A DNA stretch of 64,000 nucleotides from Flavobacteriaceae bacterium (GCA_018646605.1 JABGUL010000027.1:186001-250000); one strand, 5' to 3'. Counted from the first letter of the stretch, positions 16,677 to 25,642 are shown. Notes: generated by a model not told the origin, from the sequence alone. Numbers and translations are program-made.

Positions 16677-17789
16677 ATGTTGCATAAAATCATAAGCTCT
16701 TTTGTCCTTATTCTTTTGCTGACTTCGTGTCAAGGACCATCAAACGCACTTCGCTTAAAAGGAACCGTTGACTTAAGCGATGGAAATGCGATCCTACACA
16801 TTATATCAGATTTAAACAATCAGCCAAAAGTTATCGATACCCTTCCTGTTCGATCAGGTAGTTTTGATTTAGAGGTCGAAATTATTGAACCTGGTGTTCA
16901 TTTTCTTCAAATTCAAGGTGACCAAGCAAGTTTTCCTTTTATAGCTGAGCCAGGTACCGTTAATGTTGAGATTTATAAAGATAGTTTAGGCGTTTCCAAG
17001 GCTACAGGCACAACTTCCAATGATGACTTTATGCGTTATAAATTAGAAACACGTGTTTATATAGCCTCATTAAATGGTATTGGAAATGACTTGCAACAGG
17101 CCATGATACTAAAAGATTCGCTACTAGCTCAAGATTTACAAGAGCAATATCAAGATGTAAGGGATCAAATTAAAAGCTACGAGTTAAGCTTTATCAAGGA
17201 GGCTTCCGATTCTTTTATTTCAATTCTAATCTTAGAACGTTTTGTATCAAACAAAGCCATATCAATTTCTGAAGCTAGAGAGATTTTTGAAGGTTTTTCG
17301 GATCGTATTAAAATGAGTGCTTCAGGAAAGGGAGTTGAAAAACAGTTGATCCCGTCAGAGAAGCCTGAGGTTGGAGAATTTGCCCCTTTATTTAATGGTC
17401 CTAACCCCGATGGTATTGCATTATCATTAAAAGATCGTTTGGGAAAAGTAACGATACTTGACTTTTGGGCCAGCTGGTGTAGACCTTGTCGTGTTGAAAA
17501 CCCAAGTCTAGTTCGCCTTTACCAAAAACATCAAGATAGTGGATTACGCATTGTTAGTGTTTCCCTAGACAAAGCAAAGCCTCAATGGGTTCAGGCTATT
17601 GCAGATGATGGATTAATTTGGGACCATATTTCTAATTTAAAGTTTTGGAACGACCCTATTGCAAAATTATACCATGTTAGTGCGATTCCAGCTACCTTTA
17701 TTTTAGATGAAAAAGGGGTTATTGTAGCCCAAGATTTACGGGGAATACAACTTGAGCGTAAGGTTGAGGAGCTTTTACGGTCTTTATAA
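16677..17789 (+). CDS. TlpA-type thioredoxin lipoprotein with DUF4369-like N-domain
   Basis: A 370-residue predicted lipoprotein: the signal ends in the lipobox LTSC with Cys18. The N-terminal 200 residues look like DUF4369 (a beta domain followed by helices, common before TlpA domains in Bacteroidota). The C-terminal 150 residues are a thioredoxin fold with the redox motif WASWCRPCR and the cis-Pro region HVSAIPATFILDEKG. Such proteins act on disulfides in the periplasm, for example in cytochrome c maturation or as general reductants. It is divergent from the FAD oxidase gene and ends in a 6-nt TTATAA overlap with the convergent rhomboid gene. Confidence 0.9.
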   Translation: MLHKIISSFVLILLLTSCQGPSNALRLKGTVDLSDGNAILHIISDLNNQPKVIDTLPVRSGSFDLEVEIIEPGVHFLQIQGDQASFPFIAEPGTVNVEIYKDSLGVSKATGTTSNDDFMRYKLETRVYIASLNGIGNDLQQAMILKDSLLAQDLQEQYQDVRDQIKSYELSFIKEASDSFISILILERFVSNKAISISEAREIFEGFSDRIKMSASGKGVEKQLIPSEKPEVGEFAPLFNGPNPDGIALSLKDRLGKVTILDFWASWCRPCRVENPSLVRLYQKHQDSGLRIVSVSLDKAKPQWVQAIADDGLIWDHISNLKFWNDPIAKLYHVSAIPATFILDEKGVIVAQDLRGIQLERKVEELLRSL

Positions 17790-18446
17790 TCCTTTTTGTT
17801 TGTTTCGATAGATCAATAGTCCAGCGATAAGGGTTGTGACACTCAGGATTCCTAGCATAAGTTGTGAGCTGTATATTACTTCCGGAACAAACACCATAGT
17901 AATGAGAATACCCCCAATAGCTCCACCAAAATGAGCTGTGTGCCCTATTTGATCTTTTTGAGTTTTCATTCCGTATAAAGTGTAAATCATATATCCGATT
18001 CCAAATAAGTATCCTGGAATAGGAATTGGAATAAAAAACAACATCAATTCAATGCTAGGGTACAATAGTAGAGCGCTAAACAAAACACCTGTTACCGCAC
18101 CACTCGCTCCAACTGCGCTGTAGTATGGATCGTTGTAGTGAAATACATAAGCAAAAACATTTCCTCCCAATAGACTTCCAAAGTAGAGCGCTAAAAAGGC
18201 GAAATCTCCTAATCCACCCACAACAATATTGACAAAAAAATAAAAAGTGAACATATTAAATAAAATATGAGTCGTCGAAACATGAAGAAAACCAGATGTG
18301 AGGAATCGATAATACTCCCCTTCTTTAATTTTTGAAATTAGGAAATGGTGTTTTAAAAAAAAGCGATCGTTTTTAAAGCCATAGATTGTAACTAAAATGG
18401 TAGCACCAATTAGAAGTAATGCAACAAAAGGAATGTTTTGAATCAT
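17784..18446 (-). CDS. Rhomboid family intramembrane serine protease
   Basis: A 220-residue protein with six or seven membrane segments. The catalytic pair is visible: Ser115 in GASGAVTG and His172 in GHTAHFGGAIGG; the oxyanion-side HILFN motif has His60 and Asn64. Rhomboids cut transmembrane substrates within the inner membrane. The length is the small bacterial type without extra domains. The gene follows the ALDH7 gene by 33 nt but has its own -7-like box in that gap. The target is unknown. Confidence 0.92.
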   Translation of the reverse strand: MIQNIPFVALLLIGATILVTIYGFKNDRFFLKHHFLISKIKEGEYYRFLTSGFLHVSTTHILFNMFTFYFFVNIVVGGLGDFAFLALYFGSLLGGNVFAYVFHYNDPYYSAVGASGAVTGVLFSALLLYPSIELMLFFIPIPIPGYLFGIGYMIYTLYGMKTQKDQIGHTAHFGGAIGGILITMVFVPEVIYSSQLMLGILSVTTLIAGLLIYRNKQKGL

Positions 18447-18453
18447 ATAGCAA

Positions 18454-18461
18454 CAAAACTA
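18454..18461 (-). promoter_or_regulatory. -7 box before the rhomboid gene
   Basis: TAGTTTTG on the minus strand matches TAnnTTTG exactly, only 7 nt before the rhomboid ATG. If used, the transcript would be nearly leaderless. No TTG partner is seen at 17-23 nt, so read-through from the upstream operon is also possible. Confidence 0.35.
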
Positions 18462-18479
18462 CGCTAAAAACAATAATGT

Positions 18480-20012
18480 TTACAGGTCGAAAACGATTCC
18501 TTGTGCTAAAGGTAACTCTTTAGAAAAATTCAAGGTGTTTGTTTGTCTTCTCATATAAGCTTTCCAAGCATCAGAACCACTTTCACGACCTCCACCTGTT
18601 TCTTTTTCACCTCCAAAAGCACCACCTATTTCTGCTCCTGATGTTCCAATGTTGACATTGGCAATCCCACAGTCACTTCCCCAATGCGACAAGAACGTTT
18701 CTGTTTCTTGCATGTTTAAGGACATGATAGAAGAAGAAAGCCCTTGTTTGACTTCGTTTTGTATTGCGATAGCCTCCTCTAAAGATTCTTCATATTTCAT
18801 GATATACAAAATTGGAGCAAAGGTTTCTTTATGAACAATAGGTGCATCATGATCAATGATGGCAACAGCTGGTTTGACATAGCAAGCGCTTCCGTATTCC
18901 TTCTCTGAAAGGACGCCTCCTTCTACAAGCCAGGTAGCGCCTTGAGAATTTGCTTCAGCAATAGCTTCTTGATACATGCTAACCGCGTCCTTATCAATTA
19001 GGGGGCCAACATGATTGTTTTCATCTAATGGATCACCAATACGAAGTTGACCATATGCCTTTTGCAGAACCGTTGTAAAAGATTCAAAGATGTCTTTGTG
19101 AACAATCAATCTACGTGTGGAAGTGCATCGCTGACCGCAAGTACCTACTGCACCAAAAACGGCTGCTCGCATTGCGGTGTCTAAATCAGCACTTGGAGTT
19201 ATAATTATTGCATTATTTCCGCCTAATTCTAAAAGTGATTTTCCGAGACGTGCTCCAACCCGTTGGGCTACATCTTTCCCCATTCGGGTGGAACCTGTTG
19301 CAGAAACTAAAGCAATACGCTGATCTTCCGCCATCCACTTTCCTACCTCAGCTCCTCCGTTAACAACACATGAGATACCTTCTGGCATTTCATTTTCCTT
19401 TAATACTTCACTTATAATTTGCTGACAAGCAATACTACACAAAGGTGTTTTTTCGCTTGGTTTCCAAATACATACATTACCACATACCCATGCTAAGGCA
19501 ACATTCCAACTCCATACAGCAACAGGAAAATTGAAGGCAGAGATCACTCCAACTACACCAAGGGGATGGTATTGTTCATAAAGTCTATGTGAAGGTCTCT
19601 CAGAGGTCATAGTAACTCCATGTAACTGTCTTGAAAGTCCTACTGCAAAATCACAGATATCAATCATTTCCTGGACTTCACCCAGTCCTTCTTGTAATGA
19701 TTTGCCCATTTCCCATGACACTAATTGCCCTAAGTAGGATTTTTTTTTACGCAATTTATTCCCTAATTGACGAACCAACTCACCTCTTTTAGGCGCTGGA
19801 ATAGTTCTAAACGTTAAATAAGCATCTTCAGCTTTATCCATAATTCGTTCATAATCCTCAACGCTGGCTCCTTGAACCGTTCCTAGTAGTGAACCATCTA
19901 CGGGACTGAATGATGGGATTGATGCTCCATCTGCATGCCAAATACCTCCAGCATTGCAGCCTTCATGATTGCTGTTTATACTTAACTTTTCTAATAATTT
20001 TTTGATCTCCAT
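18480..20012 (-). CDS. Aldehyde dehydrogenase, ALDH7 type (2-aminoadipate semialdehyde dehydrogenase)
   Basis: A 510-residue NAD(P)-dependent aldehyde dehydrogenase. It resembles the ALDH7/AmaB group (alpha-aminoadipate semialdehyde dehydrogenase, antiquitin): VVGVISAFNFPVAVWSWN, KPSEKTPL, ATGSTRMGKDVAQRVGARLG, the general-base Glu in LLELGGNN (about 262) and the catalytic Cys in GTCGQRCTSTRRL (about 296). The late GGAFGGEKETGGGRESGSD block is also typical of that group. The reaction would be 2-aminoadipate 6-semialdehyde to 2-aminoadipate. It is the third gene of an operon with DUF1338/HglS and a lysine or saccharopine dehydrogenase, which supports the lysine-breakdown assignment. Confidence 0.9.
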   Translation of the reverse strand: MEIKKLLEKLSINSNHEGCNAGGIWHADGASIPSFSPVDGSLLGTVQGASVEDYERIMDKAEDAYLTFRTIPAPKRGELVRQLGNKLRKKKSYLGQLVSWEMGKSLQEGLGEVQEMIDICDFAVGLSRQLHGVTMTSERPSHRLYEQYHPLGVVGVISAFNFPVAVWSWNVALAWVCGNVCIWKPSEKTPLCSIACQQIISEVLKENEMPEGISCVVNGGAEVGKWMAEDQRIALVSATGSTRMGKDVAQRVGARLGKSLLELGGNNAIIITPSADLDTAMRAAVFGAVGTCGQRCTSTRRLIVHKDIFESFTTVLQKAYGQLRIGDPLDENNHVGPLIDKDAVSMYQEAIAEANSQGATWLVEGGVLSEKEYGSACYVKPAVAIIDHDAPIVHKETFAPILYIMKYEESLEEAIAIQNEVKQGLSSSIMSLNMQETETFLSHWGSDCGIANVNIGTSGAEIGGAFGGEKETGGGRESGSDAWKAYMRRQTNTLNFSKELPLAQGIVFDL

Positions 20013-20021
20013 AGGGATGAT

Positions 20022-20930
20022 TTAATTTTTCTTTAATTGTGTGGTAAATGTACTCTCAAAAATTCGATCCGCATTTCCGGTTTCAAAACCTTCTCTACGT
20101 TGTTCTCTTTTTAATTCAGTTTTAGGGAGATGTGCAAATTGAGGCAATGCTCCTCGTTCAGCAAACTCAACGTAACTGCCTGCAATCTCTTTAGTTTTAT
20201 CATCTGAAAAATAAGCTTTTACTTTATTAGCAACAGAACTGGATTGACGAAGAAGCTTGTCCTCACTCGTTTTAATTTCACCCCCTGAAGTGTTCAGCTG
20301 GATTCCAATAGACTTTAAAAAGTCATTAAACGGTTCCAGTTTTGCATAAGCGTCGGGAAGATCATGGACACTGATGGTGTAATGGTTTAGATAATATCGA
20401 TTGTAAATAACCCATGCAGCATACTCACTCTCAGTCAGTAAGGCTTCGTAATCTTCAATGTTAGGTAATGGCCAAAGAGGGGTTTGAAAGAATTTTGAAA
20501 CTACTTCTACATCATTTAAATTTAGTTGATCAACAGGGTCAGAACTTACGGTGTCGGTATATTTTCTGATAATTTCCTGAGTCTTATTTGAGAGTAAACT
20601 AACGTTAAGTTCACTTATAAAAATCCTAGGTAAATCAGGTGTAGGCGGTGCATACCAGTGCGCATCAAGTTTTTTAACCTCAAAATGAAAGTAATCCTTC
20701 TTTTCGTAACCATGGGCTAAAAATATTTTTTCAAAAGAAGCAATACCTAAATTTTTAACCCCCATAGTCCTAAAAGCAATGTGGTCATTGATGATCTCAC
20801 TTTGATCCTTAACCATACCTTTATTAACCATCTCAGAAGTGATTTTTTTTACATCTGGCACACGCTCTGAATAAACAGTGAAGAGCGCGTCCAAAATTTT
20901 CGTCATTGTTGTTGAGGTATTAAATTTCAT
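20022..20930 (-). CDS. DUF1338 / HglS-like 2-oxoadipate dioxygenase/decarboxylase
   Basis: A 302-residue protein of the DUF1338 family, an Fe(II)-dependent vicinal-oxygen-chelate fold. Characterised relatives (HglS/YdcJ of Pseudomonas, FLO7 of plants) convert 2-oxoadipate to D-2-hydroxyglutarate with loss of CO2. Candidate metal ligands are the His of DHIAFRTMG (near residue 50), the His of LNHYTISVHDLP (near 186) and the Glu of GSYVEFAERG (near 258). It lies 9 nt before the ALDH7 start and 13 nt after the dehydrogenase stop, so it fits a lysine-degradation operon. It is shorter than the Pseudomonas protein (about 460 residues). Confidence 0.85.
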   Translation of the reverse strand: MKFNTSTTMTKILDALFTVYSERVPDVKKITSEMVNKGMVKDQSEIINDHIAFRTMGVKNLGIASFEKIFLAHGYEKKDYFHFEVKKLDAHWYAPPTPDLPRIFISELNVSLLSNKTQEIIRKYTDTVSSDPVDQLNLNDVEVVSKFFQTPLWPLPNIEDYEALLTESEYAAWVIYNRYYLNHYTISVHDLPDAYAKLEPFNDFLKSIGIQLNTSGGEIKTSEDKLLRQSSSVANKVKAYFSDDKTKEIAGSYVEFAERGALPQFAHLPKTELKREQRREGFETGNADRIFESTFTTQLKKN

Positions 20931-20943
20931 TGTAAATTATTTG

Positions 20944-22002
20944 TCATAAAAATAAGCTTCCTGTTTGAGTTTTTAAGAATTTATCAAATGGAATTTCCTC
21001 TTGTTTCAAAAAACCTTTTTGTAATAGCGTCCCTGCGGCAACCATTTCAACAACTGCAACCAGAGATGCTGCCGTAGTCCAGGATATTGCTCTCCATTGT
21101 TTACCTTCAATTTCAATAGGGTAAAAAGCTTTGTAATATTCCTTACGTGACAGAGTTTTGTTTTGCCAGCCCTCTACAACAGCATATACATATACCACGT
21201 CTTCTTCTACAGGCGGTTTGGCATTACTCAATATTTGTTCTAATTGTTCTTTGTCATCTTTTAAAATAAGCTCGTACATCAAAAACTTCATTAATTTTCC
21301 ATGACCAGGATAGCGAATGGTTTTATAGTTTAAGGTATCTACTTTTCCATCAAAAGTTTCACAAAGAGTTCCAAGTCCTCCAGAGGTTGTAAAAGCTTCA
21401 AATTCTTGTCCTTCAATATTGATGTATTCAAACCCTTCTAATGAAGGAACGTTTTTTCTTTGTCCATTATGAATTGCTTCTGCGTCATTCAAATATTCAT
21501 TAATAACACCATGGGGAGACCATGTGAATGAATAAGCTAACTGTCCATTAGGATAGCGGGGTAACGCACCCACTCGTAATTCTATATCCCGTAACGTGTC
21601 AAAATTTGACGTTAAATCTTTACCTACAATACCAATCAGTCCCGGAGCTAATCCACATTGAGGAGCCATTACTTTTTTTGAAGTTTCACTGAGGGCTTGA
21701 ATAAAATGAGTGGTAGGAACATCTTCCGTTAAATCAAAATAATGTAATTCTAATTCATGTGCTAAAATGGCTATTTCTTTATTTAAAAAGTAAGGTAAAG
21801 CGGAAACTACGGCATCGTAATCTTTCATTAGATTTTTCATGAATCCTATATCGGTTACATCGCCTTCGATACATTCAAAAGGCAAGTTGTAATCATAATG
21901 TGGTTTTTTTTGATCTAATGCTGTAACTTCAAAATTCCTGCTTAGTAAAACGCCTACCAGGCTTCCCACCTTCCCCATTCCGAGGACTAAAATATTTTTC
22001 AT
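20944..22002 (-). CDS. Saccharopine dehydrogenase-like / L-lysine 6-dehydrogenase-like protein
   Basis: A 352-residue NAD(P)-dependent enzyme. The N-terminus is a Rossmann fold (VLGMGKVGSLVGVLLSR); the rest follows the saccharopine dehydrogenase family: VVSALPYFLN, APQCGLAPGLIGIVG (near residue 120), LAYSFTWSPHGVINEYLN, AFTTSGGLGTL and LNYKTIRYPGH. The CGLAPG and TSGG segments resemble bacterial L-lysine 6-dehydrogenase more than true saccharopine dehydrogenase. Either reaction would give 2-aminoadipate 6-semialdehyde, the substrate of the ALDH7 enzyme encoded two genes later. No lysine-ketoglutarate reductase is seen, which favours the one-step lysine dehydrogenase route; this is inference. 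It is the first gene of the operon and has a palindromic control region. Confidence 0.82.
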   Translation of the reverse strand: MKNILVLGMGKVGSLVGVLLSRNFEVTALDQKKPHYDYNLPFECIEGDVTDIGFMKNLMKDYDAVVSALPYFLNKEIAILAHELELHYFDLTEDVPTTHFIQALSETSKKVMAPQCGLAPGLIGIVGKDLTSNFDTLRDIELRVGALPRYPNGQLAYSFTWSPHGVINEYLNDAEAIHNGQRKNVPSLEGFEYINIEGQEFEAFTTSGGLGTLCETFDGKVDTLNYKTIRYPGHGKLMKFLMYELILKDDKEQLEQILSNAKPPVEEDVVYVYAVVEGWQNKTLSRKEYYKAFYPIEIEGKQWRAISWTTAASLVAVVEMVAAGTLLQKGFLKQEEIPFDKFLKTQTGSLFL

Positions 22003-22031
22003 TAAATTAAAGTTTAAGATTATTATGTTAC

Positions 22032-22065
22032 ATATATAACAAAAGTATTCAATTTTGTTATATAT
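22032..22065. repeat. Inverted repeat over the lysine-operon promoter, candidate operator
   Basis: Perfect 13-nt arms, ATATATAACAAAA and TTTTGTTATATAT, flank an 8-nt spacer. The left half contains the -7 box of the minus-strand operon promoter. A regulator bound here would cover the promoter, so repression is the simplest reading. It lies 30-63 nt before the dehydrogenase ATG in the spacer shared with the divergent acyltransferase gene. Confidence 0.55.
22040..22047 (-). promoter_or_regulatory. -7 box of the lysine-breakdown operon
   Basis: TACTTTTG on the minus strand is a perfect TAnnTTTG box, 38 nt before the ATG at 22002. It lies inside the inverted repeat. No TTG partner is visible upstream, which may mean activator help or a weak promoter. 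Confidence 0.45.
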
Positions 22066-22123
22066 ATAAATGAAATGAATTTCTTTTTAAAGGTATTTAT
22101 CAACAGATTTAAATAGAAAAAAG

Positions 22124-22131
22124 TAATTTTG
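22124..22131 (+). promoter_or_regulatory. -7 box before the acyltransferase gene
   Basis: TAATTTTG matches TAnnTTTG exactly and lies 20 nt before the GTG start at 22152. A TTG element at 17-23 nt is not seen. Confidence 0.4.
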
Positions 22132-22151
22132 ATCAATAATTAAATAATACT

Positions 22152-23027
22152 GTGAATGCATTAATATATTATTTAGCCTACCCTATTCTTTTCTTGATTT
22201 CAAGATTGCCATTTCCTCTATTTTATAAGTTGTCTGATTTGGTTTGTTTTATTTTGTACCGTGTTTTTGGGTACAGAAAATCAGTAGTTCGTTCAAATAT
22301 AAAACGAGCTTTTCCTTCTTATACTGACTCTGAATTGATGTTTATTGAACGTAAGTTTTATTCCCATTTATGTGATTTGTTTTTAGAAATCATAAAATCA
22401 ATGGGAATGTCTAAAGATGAAATGATAAAACGCTTTCATGTAAAAAACATAGAAGTGCTAACGCAATTTGAAAGCCAAAATCGTTCCGTATTTCTAATGT
22501 GCGGTCATTACGCAAGTTGGGAATGGATGATGTCTTTAGGATATCATATGAAGCATAAGGGTTATGGAATTTATACTCCTATTAGTAATCCATATTTTGA
22601 TGATTTAATCCGAAAAATAAGAAGCAGACACGATGCTTTTATGATCTCACAAAGAACTGCTTCGAAAAAGATAAAACAGATGGAGGATAATAATGAGCGT
22701 GGTGTATTTGGTTTTGCCAGTGATCAATCCCCACGCCCAAAACCCCTAGCCTATTGGCGTTCTTTCATGGGGGTTCATGTCCCTGTTTATACTGGTGCAG
22801 AACGGATGGCAAGAGAGTTTGATATTCCTGTTGTTTTTGGAAAAATGAATAGAATTAAACGAGGATACTATGAAGTGGAATTTAAATTATTGACAGATAC
22901 TCCCAACCAATTGCCACCTAACGCCATAACTGATACTTATACAGAGTGGTTAGAATCTCAAATAAAAGAAGATCCCTCTCAATATTTTTGGACTCATAAA
23001 AGGTTTAAGCACGCAAAAAATTCTTAA
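22152..23027 (+). CDS. Lysophospholipid / lipid A acyltransferase family protein (LpxL/HtrB-like)
   Basis: A 291-residue acyltransferase of the HtrB/LpxL superfamily, starting with GTG. An N-terminal membrane segment (YYLAYPILFLISRLPFPLF) anchors it to the inner membrane. The catalytic block is CGHYASWEWM (near residue 117), an HX4E version of the usual HX4D, which is normal for these enzymes; SDQSPRP (near 193) and ERMAREFDIPVVFG follow. It should transfer an acyl chain to lipid A or to another envelope lipid; in Bacteroidota the exact acceptor is often unclear. The last 4 nt overlap the convergent glmM gene (TTAA). Confidence 0.88.
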   Translation: MNALIYYLAYPILFLISRLPFPLFYKLSDLVCFILYRVFGYRKSVVRSNIKRAFPSYTDSELMFIERKFYSHLCDLFLEIIKSMGMSKDEMIKRFHVKNIEVLTQFESQNRSVFLMCGHYASWEWMMSLGYHMKHKGYGIYTPISNPYFDDLIRKIRSRHDAFMISQRTASKKIKQMEDNNERGVFGFASDQSPRPKPLAYWRSFMGVHVPVYTGAERMAREFDIPVVFGKMNRIKRGYYEVEFKLLTDTPNQLPPNAITDTYTEWLESQIKEDPSQYFWTHKRFKHAKNS

Positions 23028-24403
23028 AGCAAACTGTTAATTTCTTTTACAAATCGATTTGCTAATTCAACAGCTTTCAGTTCGGATTTAGCCTCTGTGT
23101 ATATTCGAATAATCGGCTCTGTATTTGATTTTCGTAGATGTACCCAGGCTGCATCAAAATCAATTTTTACTCCATCAATTGTTGATATACGTTCTTTTGC
23201 ATAACGCTCTCTTATTTGATCTAACAGGAGGTCTACATCCATGCCCTCTTTCAGTTTAATTTTATTTTTACTCATAAAATAACTTGGGTAGGCAGCTCGA
23301 AGTTTAGAAACGGTTACTTTTCTTTCTACTAAAAGAGATAGAAACAAAACAACCCCCACCAAAGCATCCCTTCCATAATGCAGAGGAGGATAAATAATAC
23401 CACCATTTCCTTCTCCTCCAATAACGGCTTGAACCGCTTTCATTTCAGTGACAACATTTACTTCCCCTACAGCACTGGCAGTATAGCTACATCCATGTTT
23501 TTGCGTTATATCGGCTAAAGCGCGTGTCGAAGATAGATTTGAGACGGTAGCTCCAGGGGTTTTACTTAAAATATAATCGGCACAAGCCACAAGGGTATAT
23601 TCTTCTCCAAACAACTCCCCTTTCTCATCAACAAACACCAAACGATCTACATCAGGATCTACTGCAATTCCAAAATTTGACTTGTGCTCAATAACAGCAT
23701 TGCATAAGTCAGTTAAGTTTTCTTTTAAGGGTTCCGGGTTGTGTTGGAAATGTCCGTTGGGTTCGCAATGTATCTTAACTACTTCAATGTTAAGCGCATT
23801 TAACAGCTCTGGAATGGCAATACCTCCAGAGGAATTAACACCATCAACTACTACTTTAAATTTCTGCTTTCTTATTCCCTCAAGATTTACATGATCTATT
23901 GCCAACGTAGCCTCAATATGTTTTTCAATATAATCTGAGCGTTCTTTGAGTGTGCCCAAATGATCCACTTCAGCATAATTGAAAGCTTCTTTTTCTGCGT
24001 ATTCTAGAACTTTAGCTCCTGCAGTCGCATTAATAAATTCACCATCAGCGTTCAAGAGTTTTAACGCGTTCCATTCTTTTGGATTGTGACTTGCAGTTAG
24101 TATAATGCCACCATTAGCTTTTTCCCAAGGAACAGCAACAGCAACGGTTGGTGTGGTAGAAAGACCCAAATCAATCACATTTATTCCCATCCCTAGTAGA
24201 GTTTGATTGACCAAGGAATGTACCATAGGTCCAGAAATGCGGGCATCACGACCAGTGACGACAGTTAAGGGCCCTTTGTTGTTTTCAGATAGCCATTGCC
24301 CATAAGCAGTGGTAAAACGCACCACGTCTAAAGGGGTTAAATTTTTAGAAGGACTCCCTCCTATAGTTCCTCGAATTCCAGAAATGGATTTGATTAATGT
24401 CAT
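23024..24403 (-). CDS. glmM: Phosphoglucosamine mutase
   Basis: A 459-residue phosphohexomutase converting glucosamine 6-phosphate to glucosamine 1-phosphate for UDP-GlcNAc and peptidoglycan synthesis. The phosphoserine loop is TASHNPKEWNALK (Ser near residue 101), the metal loop DPDVDRL (near 248), the sugar-binding loop GGEGNGG (near 328) and the phosphate-binding end RKSNTEPIIRIYTEA. Bacteroidota often have only this broad phosphohexomutase, so phosphomannomutase activity cannot be excluded. Length is normal. Confidence 0.9.
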   Translation of the reverse strand: MTLIKSISGIRGTIGGSPSKNLTPLDVVRFTTAYGQWLSENNKGPLTVVTGRDARISGPMVHSLVNQTLLGMGINVIDLGLSTTPTVAVAVPWEKANGGIILTASHNPKEWNALKLLNADGEFINATAGAKVLEYAEKEAFNYAEVDHLGTLKERSDYIEKHIEATLAIDHVNLEGIRKQKFKVVVDGVNSSGGIAIPELLNALNIEVVKIHCEPNGHFQHNPEPLKENLTDLCNAVIEHKSNFGIAVDPDVDRLVFVDEKGELFGEEYTLVACADYILSKTPGATVSNLSSTRALADITQKHGCSYTASAVGEVNVVTEMKAVQAVIGGEGNGGIIYPPLHYGRDALVGVVLFLSLLVERKVTVSKLRAAYPSYFMSKNKIKLKEGMDVDLLLDQIRERYAKERISTIDGVKIDFDAAWVHLRKSNTEPIIRIYTEAKSELKAVELANRFVKEINSLL

Positions 24404-24448
24404 TTTTATTTAGTAAGGTTTACAATGGTCTAAAATTAAAGAATAAAA

Positions 24449-25642
24449 CTACCAACTATAACTCATTCTCACAAGAGCCATAAGTGCATTCGGAATATTT
24501 ACATCACTTCCTGGATTTATAACGTACTGAATATTTGGTTTTAGAGTTAGTGGATTTGAAAATACAAATTCATATGAAAGTTCTAAAGTAGTTTCGCTGT
24601 TAAGTGTATTGGAATTAAATAGGGATTGATAGTAGGGTGAGAATCGATTATGTGCTATAGCAATTCCTCCAGTATCCTCTTTTCGATTACCAAAAAAACC
24701 CTTAAAAACAAAACCACTCCCCCAGTATGATTTCACAGGGTTATATTCATTTAGGGAATAACCAATTTGAGTAAAAAAACGTAATCCTTTTTCTTCCAAA
24801 TTAAGGTGAGTTAGTTGTCTATCAAAAATAAAATAAATTCCTTGTGAATTGTTTTTGACGACTCCGCTATATGATTGATTTTGTGTGTGATTCCAGAAAC
24901 CTACTTTATAGCTAGCTTGAGAAATGCTATCTTTTGTTTTTTCGTAACTAAATTCATGAATGCTTAAGGCTCCGTCTGTTTTATTTAATGACCATTTTAA
25001 GGAATTTGGATTGCTTAATTCAGTTCCTGGGTCACCGTCATATATAGCATTAGTAAAATAAAGGTTAGGCGAAATATTCAAAGATAGAACAGCTCCTAAA
25101 CCTGCAAGAGGAAAAATAGAAGTGGGTACATTTGCTGAAATATCAGGTTGTATTCCAAAGGAACTATTAATGAAAAAACCTGCGCTATTTGAAATGGCAA
25201 AAACAGAATTCAAATCATGTTGACCAAGTATGATTGTTGCATTCTTAAAATGATGTTTGTACCAAAATTCATACAACCGTGAATTGGATTCTGCTTCGAT
25301 ATTATTTGCAATCTGAAAGTCCCCCATTAATGCTGAGAGTGAATTCCCATGATTATTTAAAAGGTATACATAGAATTGGCCACCCTCCCAGAGGCCTAGT
25401 TTTTCCGTATTGAACGTTACGTTTAAATCAATATTTCCTAGATAAGCAAAGCCTTGATCAATACCCCCATTTATATTTGAAGCCAAATCTAAGGTGTAAG
25501 CGCCTTCAAAAATAAAACCATCCCTTGAGTCCTGAGCCATCACATATGAACAAGAAGACCAAAGAAATAAGACTTTGAAAGTTAAAATGACAAACCGTAA
25601 GCGGATTTTATTTTTATAAAAAAAGGGAAGGCTTGTGGACAA
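24449..25642 (-). CDS. OprB-like carbohydrate porin
   Basis: A 397-residue outer-membrane protein. A signal sequence ends around residue 36 (CSYVMAQ), after which the chain is mostly amphipathic beta-strands ending in an aromatic C-terminus (RMSYSW). The pattern, with GGQFYVYLLNNHG, LYEFWYKHHFK, ANVPTSIFPLAGLGAVLSL and the late LTLKPNIQYVINPG, is that of the OprB carbohydrate-selective porin family. It probably lets small sugars or other solutes through the outer membrane. The start is a TTG at 25642; no ATG or GTG lies between it and the signal peptide. A -7 box 22 nt upstream supports this start. Confidence 0.85.
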   Translation of the reverse strand: MSTSLPFFYKNKIRLRFVILTFKVLFLWSSCSYVMAQDSRDGFIFEGAYTLDLASNINGGIDQGFAYLGNIDLNVTFNTEKLGLWEGGQFYVYLLNNHGNSLSALMGDFQIANNIEAESNSRLYEFWYKHHFKNATIILGQHDLNSVFAISNSAGFFINSSFGIQPDISANVPTSIFPLAGLGAVLSLNISPNLYFTNAIYDGDPGTELSNPNSLKWSLNKTDGALSIHEFSYEKTKDSISQASYKVGFWNHTQNQSYSGVVKNNSQGIYFIFDRQLTHLNLEEKGLRFFTQIGYSLNEYNPVKSYWGSGFVFKGFFGNRKEDTGGIAIAHNRFSPYYQSLFNSNTLNSETTLELSYEFVFSNPLTLKPNIQYVINPGSDVNIPNALMALVRMSYSW

